The notes below the pieces were generated by a model, which worked only from the letters and a program-made list of their open reading frames with translations, had not been told where the DNA came from and searched no databases. 44,083 bases of DNA from Mesostigma viride (Eukaryota; Streptophyta; Mesostigmatophyceae; Mesostigmatales; Mesostigmataceae), in the NCBI GenBank assembly GCA_009746045.1, contig RPFO01000647.1:1-44083 (forward strand), written 5' to 3'. A program made the translations under genes and the position numbers. Every line of letters begins with the position of its first letter. Positions within the stretch are counted from its first letter, which is position 1. This document shows, piece after piece, positions 29,083 through 39,087 of the stretch.

Positions 29083-30820
29083 AGAGATCCTTGTGTTTGT
29101 AGATTCCCCTGTTCCGTCATCGTCGGCGTCGACGAGACGCGTGTCGGTGGAGCCGTCTCCTATCCCTCTGGACGTACGTGGGTCCAGAGTCTGCCAATCT
29201 TGCGGCTACCGTGTCTGCAAGGCAGGCCTAGATCCAGTCCTTAGCCTCGGCATTCGGGGCATTCTTGGCGCCTCAGTCGCCCGCTGTCGTTGCGCCTGGT
29301 GTGGCGCCTGTTGCTGCTGCTTCGCCTACCCCTCATGTTGCCTCGGCGACTGCGGCTTCGCCTGCGCCCCAGGGCGAGCCCTCGGTCGCTGCGGTTTCGC
29401 CTCCTGCTGCCTCCGCGCCTGCGGTCGCCTTACCTGTGCCTCCGTGTGAGCCTTTTGCCGCGGCGATTTCGCCCGCCGTCGCTGCTTCCGGGCCTTCCCA
29501 AGCTCCGTCGCAGCCGTTGCGGGGCTTCTTTGGTGACACGAGTGGGCTGCCCAGGCTCTGGGAGTGGGGCCCCCCCTTAGAGGATTCCAGTGCCGGACTG
29601 GAGTCTTGATGGCAGTCAGTTTTTTTTGTAAGGTGCCTGTCCCTACGGGCCCAATTTTCAACATGCGGCCCGAGGGTGCGCCTCCAGCGGAGGCCATGTC
29701 GTCAGCCGCGGTTGCAGGTCCGTCGCGGCCTCATGCGGTGCCGGCTCCCTCTGCGCCTGTGCAGGATCCTACCCCTGTTTCGGTTCCTACTCCTTCGGCC
29801 CCTCGCTCGCTGGCCACGGTTGTTAGGACCAGCGGTGTTGATCAGCGCGCTCTCCGCGCTGCCGACTCCCTATGGGAGTTGTCCCAGGGCGACCGGGAAC
29901 GTGCCCCCTCCGTGGTGCATTTTACGCCGGAGTCGCGAGATTCGCCCGTTCCCGGATATGGTATGTTAGCGCTTGCGTGCCGACAGTGTGACCTCCCGCG
30001 CGTCGCTCCGGAGCTGTCCATTTCGCCCATGTCCTACGGGTTCTCCCAGGTGTGTCGGGCGCCGCGGGACCGTGGCCTACCCATTGACTGATCGGCCTCC
30101 TTTCGATATGGTTATTTTAGCTGATCCTGTGTTCCAGGGCGAGATCCTGGTTCGGCGAGTCCTGTATCGCTAGGCTAGGCGTCCCAATGACTTGGACACC
30201 TACGGTGGTTTCCAGTGGGCTTACCCTCCGCCTCTGGGCATTATGGCCTCAGATGCCCTTACGGTAGAGTTTCCTGCACGGTGCCGGGTGCTACGTACGG
30301 CGCGATTCTCCTGCAGCCCCTCCTGGAGTGGGATGCCCGTCGTCCAGCGCCCCTCCCGGGCCAGGGCCTGGACTCCCGTGGCCATCCTCCCCCTCGGGCT
30401 AGCGACTACCTAGAGACGTTCGGGTCGCGACAGTGCGCTCGTCGGTGGCGCTCACGTGAGGTTCGGCACATCCGGTTGTGGCCGGCTAACGTGGAGCCTC
30501 TGATAGATCTGTTCTTCCCTACGGGTTTGCGTCCCCGGATCCGGTACCATCGCCTACTCCTGCGGGCTCTCTGTTTGATCGCGGTAGAGCCTTTCCTATG
30601 CCTCTTTGCCTGTGGCTTCATGGAGTGGGCCCGTGGCCAGGTCGTTCTTACGCAGCATAGGTATTAATGGGCCTTTCTGGGCCTTTTTCCTGATGGCGTG
30701 TGGGCCGATGTTTTCCTCACTGTAGATAGGCATGACAAGGCCGATGATGTGGCCCACTACCAGGCGTATCTGGATGTTCTGCTGGCCTCGCGTGGCACTT
30801 ACCAGACTGATGGCAACTAG
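29083..30820 (+). pseudogene. Accessory gene of unknown function, decayed copy
   Basis: It starts after the truncated integrase. The N-part has SRVCQSCGYRVCKAGLD and an Ala/Pro/Ser-rich low-complexity linker (29265-29600). The central part reads SLWELSQGDRERAPSVVHF, LACRQCDLPR and MSYGFSQVCRAPRDRG. The C-part matches the minus-strand copy (YLETFGSRQC, NVEPLIDLFFPTG, RGQVVLTQHRY). Lesions relative to that copy: a 2-nt deletion near 30088, TGG to TAG near 30171, a 2-nt insertion near 30276 and TAC to TAA near 30663. It ends at TAG 30818-30820. The two CXXC-type clusters may bind metal, but no family is recognised. Confidence 0.7.
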
Positions 30821-31175
30821 ATAGAGGGCCTTAGGCCCGACCTGAGGGTGTTGTCCCTCCGGTATATAGAGTCGCCCTCATATTCTGGCCAGTTGATTGG
30901 TCGTTCTTGGTCCTTGGTACTGATTTGTTTACTCTGTGTGTCCTGCCCAGTGCCGTCCCCCCCGGCAAGGACTCCGTTCCAGGCAGTTAGGGGAACCTCC
31001 CACCAGGCTTGGTGCTGGCTAACCCTACACCACCCGGCGTGGTGGTGGAGACCGTGTGAACTATTGGTGCTTTGTATCTTGGATGGCCTATCGATTGTGT
31101 TGGTGTGTGCTGGGTGCATTAGGTTTTTCCTACCCCTTTGGTTTCCTCCCCGTGCGTAGGGAGAGGGCTCCCTAC

Positions 31176-31192
31176 CTTTGTGGGGGGGGAGG
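31176..31192 (+). promoter_or_regulatory. Polypurine tract of the gypsy-type element
   Basis: TTTGTGGGGGGGGAGG ends directly before TGTTACG of the 3' LTR. Confidence 0.85.
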
Positions 31193-31765
31193 TGTTACGT
31201 CGCGTAACTTTTGTTGTTGTTACGGACGTAAATTAGGTCACTGTTGCCTCAGCCATTCCGGAGCAGTTCGCTGACTTTCCTAGGCTTACGTTTAGTAAGG
31301 ACCTTTTGGCCGGTCGGTACCGGGCCTTGTGACGTGGCAATTGTACAGTATGGTGGTTCGGTGCAGTCGCGCCGCGCTGCGTACTTTAGTAGTGGTCCTT
31401 TTATCCTGCGTGTGAACCTTGTGGACGTGCGTTGGTCCTGTGGGCGAGGGTCGATGTCGGCCCGAGCATACACGCCTGTCGGCGATCATTTATGCAGCAG
31501 TTGTCCTTCGTGAATGGCACTCGGCGTGTGTTAAATGAATTAACACATTTAGGCTTGGGTCACGGCAGTGTAGTATTGTTTCCTTCGTAGTACCCTGGTT
31601 TTATTCGGTATATGGCGTATTATAAGGGAATGCATTGAGAAGCAGCGTCGTCGCGTCCTAGGTCTTATAGCCAATATAGCTCCTCACTCCTAGGTAGGTG
31701 CCTCATCACTAGTTTAGGTAAGGTTAGGCGAGATGTTTGGGATAGAGTCGAGCCAGGGCGTAACA
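31193..31765 (+). repeat. 3' LTR of the gypsy-type element
   Basis: 573 bp, identical to 22661-23233, followed by CTCAC. Confidence 0.96.
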
Positions 31766-32065
31766 CTCACCCTCGAACACCGGATCAGCTAAAATAACCA
31801 TGTCGAACGGAGGCCGATCAGTCTCAATGGGTAGGCCACGATCCCGGGGCGCCCGACACACCTGGGAGAACCCGTAGGACATGGGAGAGATGGCAAGCTC
31901 AGCAGAGGCGCGCGGCAGGTCACACTGTCGGCAGGCGAGTGCGGACATACCATACCCCGGAATGGGCGTGTCACGCGACTCCGGCGTCGCGTGCACCACA
32001 GAAGGAGCCCTGTCCCGATCACCCTGGGACAACTCCCTGAGGGAATCGGCAGCGCGGGTGGCGCG
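31766..32065 (-). CDS. Accessory protein, central part on the minus strand (continues at 22655)
   Basis: The minus strand reads CRATRAADSLRELSQGDRDR, ESRDTPIPGYGMSALACRQC, MSYGFSQVCRAPRDRGLP and DMVILADPVFEGE up to the insertion point. There are no stops. It aligns with 29840-30140 of the plus copy with scattered, mostly conservative substitutions. The upstream end is cut at the 57-bp inverted repeat at 32066. Confidence 0.7.
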
Positions 32066-32122
32066 ACACTATACTTTTCGTCCGAGGGTAGTAAAAAGGA
32101 TCCGAGGCGTAAATTACGAGGT
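32066..32122. repeat. Left 57-bp terminal inverted repeat with CACTA-type end
   Basis: Starts ACACTATACTTTTCGTCC and ends TTACGAGGT. It is the exact reverse complement of 43512-43568. CACTA is the usual first pentamer of EnSpm/CACTA transposons. Confidence 0.85.
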
Positions 32123-32192
32123 CTTATCTTACTACCTAGATACGAGGCGTGAGATCCAACGCCGTAATCATTACTACCTATCATCCTACGTA

Positions 32193-32643
32193 CCGTAGTG
32201 GTCAAAATCACTTTGCGACAAACCTCTTTGCGAATCGACCTCGCAAACTACTTTTCATGGGCTTCATTTTGGGTCGCAAAGTTCAAAACTTACCGCGTCG
32301 CGCCTGCGCCGTGCCGCACGCAGACAGGTAGAACGAACGCGTGGCGCCAAAACTTTCGCGCCTTTTGTCACTTGTCATGCGAAAGTTTTAGGCTTGTGCA
32401 GCCATGCACGTTGTCTTGGCACGATGGCAGAAGAGCGGGGAGGCCGGCAGGCCAGCAGGCTTGACAGCCTGCTGGCCTATAAATTTACAACATCGAGTAC
32501 CTGCCAGTTGCCACTGACCATAAACAAGTCGATGGGCTCGCAAACCTAAAACTTTGCCTTCATTTTGGGTCGCAAACTATAAATTTCACCCTGTTTTGGG
32601 GTCGCAAAGTAGGTTTGTCGCAAAGTGATTTTGACCACTACGG
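32193..32643. mobile_element. MITE-like element with 33-bp terminal inverted repeats, TA-flanked
   Basis: CCGTAGTGGTCAAAATCACT begins a 33-bp arm at 32193-32225 that is exactly mirrored at 32611-32643. TA flanks both ends, consistent with a Tc1/mariner-type duplication. The 451-bp body has no ORF. CATTTTGGGTCGCAAA recurs as a direct repeat inside both ends. Confidence 0.8.
32450..32477. repeat. Hairpin inside the MITE-like element
   Basis: GGCCAGCAGGCT, loop TGAC, then the exact complement AGCCTGCTGGCC. Confidence 0.85.
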
Positions 32644-32645
32644 TA

Positions 32646-33026
32646 GTAATTTTACTAGCCGTAAGTAAGAGTAACGTTACGACTGCACATCTTTGGTAGT
32701 ACATTACCGACAGAGTAAATTACCGCGACGGGTCTTGGTTGGTAATCTACCACCTGTAGATTAGGTGCCAGTGATCCGATGCTGTAAGATACGTTTCAGT
32801 AAGTTACTTCGGGGATCTTTGCCTGTACACGGCCAGATGGATAATTATATTGTAATGGAGAAGTGGGAGAACGTGCGTGTCTATTAGCAAATGCAGCGAA
32901 ATATAAAAATGTAGTTATCAGCCTTTTTCGCCTATTCAGCAGTTGTCGTTGTCGGCCGTTGTCATTAAGCGGCTATAGATTATGTGTGCTGGGGCCGGTG
33001 AAAAGACGCTAGCAAAGTTCGTCTGA
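32646..33026. other. Region upstream of the probable spliced gene
   Basis: AT-rich non-coding sequence. It may hold a promoter, but no element is recognised. Confidence 0.3.
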
Positions 33027-33147
33027 ATGGCGTCCAATAGAGGGGATTTTATTCTTAGTGGATTGTTGGACGAGGAGAAGGCGAGGTTGCTGGCGGAGAA
33101 TGCGAAAGAGCAGAGGGAAGCAGCGGAAGCCGTGCGTGGAAGATGAG
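33027..33147 (+). CDS. Candidate first exon of a spliced gene
   Basis: ATG 33027 opens a 39-codon frame (MASNRGDFILSGLLDEEKAR, then LLAENAKEQREAAEAV) with an Ala/Glu-rich helical character. It meets TGA at 33144-33146, just before a donor-like GAG|GTAACG. An alternative donor GCC|GTGCGT near 33132 would avoid the stop. Joining to the next exon is inferred. Confidence 0.4.
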
Positions 33148-33432
33148 GTAACGGGATGGAGTGTGGGCCCTGGCTTCTGGTTATGAAATGATGGCGGTTG
33201 CAGGCCAGCCGTGCTCGCTGGTAATGGGTGCGTGGTGTTGAAATCCAAGTTCTGCGCGTATTCTGTTTTTTGGTCAATGATTGAAGGGATGTCGCCTTGT
33301 TTTATTTTTGTGCATCTGCGTCCCGTCGTGACTGCCTCGTCATGGACGCCCAGGGGTAGAAGTTCGAACGAGGGAATGATTTTTCAAACGCCTGGATATG
33401 TTATGATAGTACGAATAAATGGTAATGGGTAG

Positions 33433-33626
33433 AGGCGGCCAAAATTTTGTTGGAAGTGTGCCAACGCCGCACATACGACTTGAACAACCCTAGGTATCTT
33501 AGGAAAAGGAAACACGGATACGTCGGAGTGGAGGAAGAGGAAGACGATGACGATGGTGAAGATGGAGAGGTTTACAATGGAGGCCTTGAGAATGGGGAGA
33601 CATTGAATCAGGAGAGCAGGGTAGCG
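33433..33626 (+). CDS. Candidate internal exon with acidic run
   Basis: Acceptor GGGTAG is followed by AAKILLEVCQRRTYDLNNPR, then YLRKRKHGYVGV, a run of Glu/Asp (EEEEDDDDGEDGE) and a Gly/Asn/Glu-rich end. It stops at a strong donor GCG|GTGAGT, where GT is 33627-33628, in phase 0. The basic patch next to an acidic run suggests a nuclear or nucleic-acid-binding protein. Confidence 0.55.
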
Positions 33627-33735
33627 GTGAGTGGCCCGTCATGAATTACATTGTGGTTGCAGTTGTTAGCGAGGCGTGTTGATTGCTTCTTGCCGCGGGT
33701 AATCGCTAGCGCGCATAACCTTCTTTTTTCAACAG

Positions 33736-34137
33736 GTGTTCTGGTGCATTGACTGCCGCAAAGCAATTAATGGGACTGATTATGTGCCTATCATGCCGTT
33801 TGGGAATCATACATTGCCAACATTTCGTGTTTAGAAGGCGCGCCTTCAGAAGCATATTCAGCACCGCACGAGCCAGGTGCTGAAGGCGTGCTTGGAGAGG
33901 AAGGGGTATAAAGTGCGCATGACCGCATCGAAGAAGAAGAAGCAGCAGGAATCGGGCAAGACCATGATAACCGAGCCAGGATTGGCTTTCGTGCATGCAG
34001 TACATGGTGCGGCGCAGGCAGTGAATGCTGCATCGATTGCAGCGGTGCAGCCTGTGGCCATGGCGGTGCAGGGCGCGGGTCCTGAAGTGTGGGCGTTGGC
34101 GAAGCAGATTCACGATGCTGTCATGGCCACGTTGTGA
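33736..34137 (+). CDS. Candidate exon with BED-like zinc finger
   Basis: Preceded by TTCTTTTTTCAACAG, an excellent acceptor. Phase 0 continues from the previous exon: VFWCIDCRKAI, then PIMPFGNHTLPTFRV, TAG (33832-33834), KARLQKHIQHRTSQVLKACL and a lysine-rich stretch (ASKKKKQQESGK) to TGA at 34135-34137. An aromatic pair before CX2C and later HX2H resembles a BED finger, common in transposases and chromatin proteins. The TAG interrupts it, unless TTTAG at 33830-33834 serves as a second, also phase-0, acceptor. Confidence 0.55.
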
Positions 34138-34210
34138 AGCCAAGGAATGGGTGTTGGTTCCAGTCAGGTGCCTCGCCCGGAGGAAGCTTTTCTGCTGTAA
34201 GCAGAGGTGC

Positions 34211-34302
34211 GGCATCAAGCATTTGCAATCGCCATGAGAGCAGTGGAGATGTCAGCGGCATGAAGCATTTGCAATCGCCATGAGAGCAGTGGAGATGTCT
34301 GC
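34211..34302 (+). repeat. Two tandem copies of a 46-bp unit
   Basis: Units 34211-34256 and 34257-34302 (GGCAT[C/G]AAGCATTTGCAATC...) differ at two bases. The second copy can be read as RHEAFAIAMRAVEMSAALGD, a possible coding tail. Since 46 is not a multiple of three, the duplication shifts frame. Confidence 0.8.
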
Positions 34303-34920
34303 GGCATTGGGAGATCTGCAGACAATTGCAGGAGGACATTGTGCGGTACGCTTGTAGGGTGTATGCTGTGTTGTTCCGCTCGCTAATGGACATGTGCCCC
34401 TGTAACCTCTTCCAGGCTAGTATCTGCTATCCACCTCTTCAGGCTTGAAAAGTAAATTGCTGTACGGTTCACAATTGGCATGGCTTGACATGCACGCGTC
34501 CTTGACTGTGGTCTGCATGGGTTTGGGGTTTAGCGGTTTACATCAGACTCTGCTGTGTGTCTGCTTAATCAGCCGACGTGTCACATGGGGACAGCAACGG
34601 CGCTGGGATGCAGCCCGGTGTGAATGCGAGTAAGGTACGCGCTGTCATGCATGGCGGATGGGGCGTGGAAGCCACGACCCACGTTTTTGTGTGTGCACGG
34701 GGGGCTAGGGGGCAAGTCGTTGTGTTGCTGCCATCCATATGGCCATGGATATGCGGGAAGCTTTCCCTGTACCCATACTTAATGATGCATGGACTGGTTG
34801 TGACAGCCAAGGGTTTAGCTGTCGTGGGTTTGCTGAGTGATCATGGCAGTCTGCTAGGCTGGTGCTAGAACAGCAATAGCGCGGTTACTGCTATGTCTTG
34901 CCCGTGCTAACTGATGCTGC

Positions 34921-35050
34921 AGCCATGCGTGGAGCGCGAATCGTCCCGAGAGGAGAAGGAGGAGGCGGGGCCGGTGCACCCATGGGCAGGGCCGGAGAAG
35001 AAGGACGCGGAGCACCCAGTGTGGGAGAAGGAGAAGGCGGGGAAGCACTG
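34921..35050 (+). CDS. Candidate terminal exon, Lys/Glu-rich
   Basis: After acceptor CTGATGCTGCAG (34920) the frame reads PCVERESSREEKEEAGPVHP, WAGPEKKDAEHPVWEKEKAG and KH, then TGA. It is highly charged, like the preceding exons. An upstream donor-like AAG|GTACGC occurs near 34634. Membership in the same gene is inferred. Confidence 0.4.
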
Positions 35051-35334
35051 AAGCTCCACCCCATGTCAGGCCTCTAGTATAGGTGCCAGTTAACTAAACC
35101 CATGCACGTGCAGGTTGTAGCTCAGAATGTATTTAAAATCATATGCCCCTTTTCAGGTATATGTGTAACAGTGACTCCCAACGGATATATGTTCCTAATT
35201 TATTAAATTCTTACTGAATAATTGTTGTCTTTATGAACCCATGAAGAGCAAAGCCCGGTGGGGAGTACATGTAACGCATTACCACGAGAAGGGGTCCCCA
35301 CACCGCATTTCTTCGCTCTCTGTTCCTATGCAGA

Positions 35335-35453
35335 ACAAGAAGAGGTGGAAGACCAATGTCCCGGCTCACACGCCAGCCCATGTGGGTAAGCCCCCTCCCC
35401 CAAAGCGGAAGGGGCGCTTTGGGGAGAAGTGTAGTGAGGATTTTGTAGACTAG
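35335..35453 (+). CDS. Candidate alternative terminal exon
   Basis: A pyrimidine-rich acceptor (TCTCTGTTCCTATGCAG, ending 35334) precedes NKKRWKTNVPAHTPAHVGKP, PPPKRKGRFGEKCSEDFVD and TAG 35451-35453. Basic and Pro-rich; possible nuclear localisation signal PPPKRKG. Could be a later exon of the 33027 gene. Confidence 0.4.
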
Positions 35454-35689
35454 ATAGCACTAACTTACTTACACCAGACCTGGCAATAAACAAGCATTGA
35501 TGGGATGGACCCAGCGATACATAATGGGCGTGCATGCGTAAAAAATATACACTATGCATGGCCCAATGGGCATGCATTCAAATAATTACAAATGAAGGCC
35601 GCCATGAGAGCACTGAAGCTAAACCAGACCGGGCCACAATTAACCCTCCAGCACCAAAGTTCCACTGCATCATGTAAGACAAGCCTGAC

Positions 35690-36684
35690 ATCCATCCATC
35701 CATCCATCCATCCATCCATCCATCCATCCATCCATCCATCCATCCATCCATCCATCCATCCATCCATCCATCCATCCATCCATCCATCCATCCATCCATC
35801 CATCCATCCATCCATCCATCCATCCATCCATCCATCCATCCATCCATCCATCCATCCATCCATCCATCCATCCATCCATCCATCCATCCATCCATCCATC
35901 CATCCATCCATCCATCCATCCATCCATCCATCCATCCATCCATCCATCCATCCATCCATCCATCCATCCATCCATCCATCCATCCATCCATCCATCCATC
36001 CATCCATCCATCCATCCATCCATCCATCCATCCATCCATCCATCCATCCATCCATCCATCCATCCATCCATCCATCCATCCATCCATCCATCCATCCATC
36101 CATCCATCCATCCATCCATCCATCCATCCATCCATCCATCCATCCATCCATCCATCCATCCATCCATCCATCCATCCATCCATCCATCCATCCATCCATC
36201 CATCCATCCATCCATCCATCCATCCATCCATCCATCCATCCATCCATCCATCCATCCATCCATCCATCCATCCATCCATCCATCCATCCATCCATCCATC
36301 CATCCATCCATCCATCCATCCATCCATCCATCCATCCATCCATCCATCCATCCATCCATCCATCCATCCATCCATCCATCCATCCATCCATCCATCCATC
36401 CATCCATCCATCCATCCATCCATCCATCCATCCATCCATCCATCCATCCATCCATCCATCCATCCATCCATCCATCCATCCATCCATCCATCCATCCATC
36501 CATCCATCCATCCATCCATCCATCCATCCATCCATCCATCCATCCATCCATCCATCCATCCATCCATCCATCCATCCATCCATCCATCCATCCATCCATC
36601 CATCCATCCATCCATCCATCCATCCATCCATCCATCCATCCATCCATCCATCCATCCATCCATCCATCCATCCATCCATCCATC
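35690..36684. repeat. (ATCC)n microsatellite, about 995 bp uninterrupted
   Basis: About 249 perfect tetranucleotide copies. The matching Ile-His-Pro-Ser (plus) and Met-Asp-Gly-Trp (minus) frames are not genes. Such length and purity may be partly an assembly artefact. Confidence 0.98.
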
Positions 36685-36690
36685 GTTAGA

Positions 36691-36820
36691 CCATCCATCC
36701 ATCCATCCATCCATCCATCCATCCATCCATCCATCCATCCATCCATCCATCCATCCATTTGGAAGAAGATCCATCCATCCATCCAATCCATCCATCATCC
36801 ATCCATCCATCCATCCATCC
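36691..36820. repeat. Interrupted continuation of the ATCC repeat
   Basis: ATCC runs broken by GTTAGA, TTTGGAAGAAG and single-base slips. Confidence 0.9.
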
Positions 36821-36995
36821 AGTGGGGAAGCGCCCGCGTGTGCAATCCCGCGGGAGGCACGCTAGATAGCTCCCCCCAGGGCAGCGTGCGGCTGCCTAGA
36901 TAGATGATGTAGTTAGATGTTGTTAGATAGATGTAGTATGTAGCCAATGTAGATAGATTAGACCGGTAGGAATGTGTGCGCCCATCCATCCATTC

Positions 36996-37036
36996 ATCGG
37001 GGTTAATGCTCCGTGACTCCCCAACGGGAGCACGAG
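36996..37036 (+). repeat. Hairpin core, copy 1, flanked by ATCC repeats
   Basis: ATCGGGGTTAATGCTCCGTG followed by ACTCCCCAACGGGAGCACGAG. GCTCC and GGAGC can pair. ATCC repeats lie on both sides. Confidence 0.75.
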
Positions 37037-37037
37037 T

Positions 37038-37325
37038 CCATCCATCCATCCATCCATCCATCCATCCATCCATCCATCCATCCATCCATCCATCCATTAA
37101 TTAATCCATCCATCCATCCATCCATCCATCCATCCATCCATCCATCCATCCATCCATCCATCCATCCATCCATCCATCCATCCATCCATCCATCCATCCA
37201 TCCATCCATCCATCCATCCATCCATCCATCCATCCATCCATCCATCCATCCATCCATCCATCCATCCATCCATCCATCCATCCATCCATCCATCCATCCA
37301 TCCATCCATCCATCCATCCATCCAT
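37038..37325. repeat. Second (ATCC)n block, about 288 bp
   Basis: ATCC units interrupted once by TTAATTA near 37097-37104. Confidence 0.95.
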
Positions 37326-37560
37326 TGATCGGGGTATAGTCCTAGTACAGCCATGCTACGTCCTGGCTATGATGAGATTACTTGCCCACGCTCCTAGTGT
37401 TATGCCATGCTCACATGGGTCTTATTGCACCCACAGATTGCCGGATCGTTGGCGTGTCCGTTTAGCTAGCGTTCCCGAATGCAGCTGTGGCATGCCTTAG
37501 GCATGAAGGAGACTGGGGGTCTCTGCCCTTTCTCCTGTTGTGCACACACAGGGATTAAAA
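37326..37560. other. Unique spacer between repeat blocks
   Basis: It starts TGATCGGGGTATAG, like the start of the hairpin cores, then diverges. No coding is seen. AGCAC-TTCG-GTGCT near 37560-37573 can form a small UUCG-type hairpin overlapping core copy 2. Confidence 0.4.
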
Positions 37561-37567
37561 GCACTTC

Positions 37568-37599
37568 GGTGCTCCGTGACTCCCCAACAGGAGCACGTG
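37568..37599 (+). repeat. Hairpin core, copy 2, followed by (TTAA)n
   Basis: GTGCTCC (37569-37575) pairs perfectly with GGAGCAC (37590-37596). The loop GTGACTCCCCAACA matches copy 1. An AATT run at 37600-37623 follows. Confidence 0.75.
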
Positions 37600-37623
37600 T
37601 TTAATTAATTAATTAATTAATTA

Positions 37624-37668
37624 ATCGGGGTTAGCTAATGCTCCTTGACTCCCTAATGGGGGCATGAG
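37624..37668 (+). repeat. Hairpin core, copy 3
   Basis: ATCGGGGTTAGCTAATGCTC, then CTTGACTCCCTAATGGGGGCATGAG. It is a diverged copy with AT-rich repeats before and after. Confidence 0.7.
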
Positions 37669-37765
37669 TTTAATAAATGAATTAAGTAGTTAGTTAATTA
37701 TAATCAGGTTGATTCAGATGAGGTCTGTGCTGGTTCCTTGTGGACTGGCCAGCCAGGGAGATATC

Positions 37766-37802
37766 TTCTTACATGGTCAGGCCCTTGCCGACCATGTAAG
37801 AA
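37766..37802. repeat. Hairpin with 13-bp perfect stem
   Basis: TTCTTACATGGTC and GACCATGTAAGAA are exact complements around an 11-nt loop AGGCCCTTGCC. Confidence 0.85.
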
Positions 37803-38804
37803 CCTGTTAGGCGACGCAGTGGCCAGCATTGGACATACCGCCATATGTTTGTCTCCGCGATATGATTTTAGCTGACATGCAGAGCACAGACATTGTTGGC
37901 GTCATCCGCTCAACCCCTCTTATTCAGACATGGGACCTCGGATGTGTAGGATTAGTAGCGTTGCCCAGGCGGACATTGTCAAAGACTACGACCCCCCAGT
38001 TGTGGGTCCTAGGAAATTTAACAAGCATGATTGTCTCCTTGTTGATAGGCATTAATTAATCCTTGATGATAGGCATTGCTTGCGTGCAAGATTAGCTCGA
38101 GGCCCATATTTTAGACTACTAGCTGAGCTGTGGACATACATGTTGTTATTGACGTCTTGACGGATATTGACGTCTTGGGGTGACTTCCACTATATCTTCT
38201 TTGGGGAATTCAGAGATCCCGGTCCCCCAACATGGACATGAGACTAATTAAAATCAATTAATCAATGTCATGAATAGAGCGCGTTCATGACGTTCAGTCA
38301 TGAACAGAGCCCTAACCTTAAACACATAAGAAAACAATTATGGCGGGCCATGTGACTTGGAATGTAAGAAGCTTAGCCCCCAAACATATTGTTGTCTCAC
38401 GTAATGAATCACTTGCTGATCAACAAATCGATGGTTATCTCATAGGCACAATGTACCTCTGACCATCATTGCTGGCCCATGCATGCATGCACCAATGGCA
38501 GCCTACATGACACATACATCGCTTATTTGCCATGTAAAAAATGCGACAAAGTGTCCATATAGGTACTCATAGATTAGCACAAATTCCTTAGCACGATGTG
38601 GACAACTTTACTTAACGGTGAAAGCCTGTCTCGCCCTTATTGCCTTGAGGGTTCCCGGCGATAGGTCCTGTCTGTTGGTCGACATTTTTCTTTTGCAGCT
38701 GGCCATCGTCGGTAGGTATGAATGATCTCGATGCTAGCAATTACGATGATGATACCCGAGGTAGTCTATACCTGGGATCGAGAGCTTCTTCTTGTATGGC
38801 AATG
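37803..38804. other. About 1 kb without recognisable gene
   Basis: Only short frames. TATTGACGTCTTG is repeated at about 38145 and 38165. Confidence 0.4.
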
Positions 38805-38812
38805 CCGGCAGG

Positions 38813-38844
38813 GCGATGACGGTGACGGCCGTCACCGTCATCGC
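38813..38844. repeat. 32-bp perfect palindrome
   Basis: Arms GCGATGACGGTGACGG and CCGTCACCGTCATCGC are exact complements with no spacer. Confidence 0.95.
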
Positions 38845-39087
38845 TCTCGACGGGCGTGATGAAAAGTACCTGGTTGATAGGCGGCAGCTATTCACAATAT
38901 AGGCCGTTTTTTATTACTCCGAATAAAGAGTTAAGAGGTTGGCCCTCGGCAGGGCGATGACGGGGCGCTGACGGGGCGATGACGGGGCGATGACGGGGCG
39001 TTCACGCGCGTGATTAATAGAACCTGTTTGATAGGCAGCGGCTATTGGTAATATACTTTGTTGATTAAGAGAAGAGTTTAGATGTTG

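Larger units (their letters stand above)
22661..31765 (+). mobile_element. Gypsy-type LTR element with identical LTRs but broken genes
   Basis: Read base by base, the LTRs at 22661-23233 and 31193-31765 are the same 573 bp. Target duplication CTCAC is at 22656-22660 and 31766-31770. Order: primer site, leader ORF, gag, protease, RT, RNase H, integrase zinc-domain remnant, accessory gene, polypurine tract. Gag, the RNase H end, the integrase and the accessory gene all have stops or shifts, and the integrase core is missing. It sits antisense inside a related element. Confidence 0.95.

Noticed and set aside
35552-37354. Very long Met-Asp-Gly-Trp and Ile-His-Pro-Ser open frames on both strands
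   Set aside because: They are translations of the ATCC tetranucleotide repeat, open in several frames on both strands.
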